Assembly: GCA_003506735.1 (NCBI GenBank)
Contig: DNYS01000105.1
Coordinates: forward strand, 880-6,751
DNA from: Nitrospinota bacterium
Lineage (GTDB): Bacteria; UBA8248
Length of the DNA stretch: 5,872 nucleotides
Direction: 5' to 3'
Shown: positions 5,872 to 5,872 of the stretch, one piece after another
Layout: every line of letters begins with the position of its first letter
Position numbering within the stretch: the stretch's first letter is position 1
Program-made: the position numbers and the translations under genes
The notes under the pieces: model-generated
What the model saw: the letters and a program-made list of their open reading frames with translations, nothing else
The model's database searches: none
What the model was told of the DNA's origin: nothing

Positions 5872-5872
5872 G

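Overview
The window looks like a proteobacterial chromosome segment with moderately high GC. The gene families present (a three-gene TctCBA transporter, a TauD/TfdA dioxygenase, and IS1380-like and IS5-like transposase remnants) are common in soil and marine Alphaproteobacteria, but the sequence alone does not fix the taxon. It has two intact functional units set among decayed mobile-element debris.

Left edge (1-330): the last 51 codons of a probable IS1380-family transposase, then about 170 bases with no convincing gene. Bases 331-3759: one plus-strand operon for a tripartite tricarboxylate transporter (TTT). It has a sigma70-like promoter (331-359), the periplasmic binding protein tctC (428-1456), a 222-base gap carrying a strong imperfect hairpin and a weak terminator-like element, then tctB (1679-2215) and tctA (2233-3759) only 17 bases apart. 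The binding protein would capture a small carboxylate in the periplasm and pass it to the TctA/TctB membrane pair, which imports it using an ion gradient. The hairpin in the tctC-tctB gap probably lets the binding protein be made in excess over the membrane subunits.

Middle (3760-4124): a convergent intergenic region. It holds a possible terminator and, on the minus strand, a recognisable fragment of an IS5-type DDE transposase cut at both ends. Bases 4125-5108 (minus): a TauD/TfdA-type Fe(II)/2-oxoglutarate dioxygenase with the metal-binding HxD...H triad, and a very good sigma70-like promoter at 5169-5196. Its substrate is unknown.

Right part (5148-5872): an AT-rich stretch without an intact gene, a plus-strand sigma70-like promoter (5378-5405), a broken XRE-type helix-turn-helix gene (frameshift at about 5686-5692 and an in-frame TAG at 5716-5718), and an 8-bp inverted repeat at the very end that may be the start of another insertion element.

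I found no CRISPR array, tRNA, rRNA or clear new defence or biosynthetic system. The most notable points are the atypical ligand loop of the TctC protein, the hairpin between tctC and tctB, and the several transposase and regulator remnants around two intact metabolic loci.
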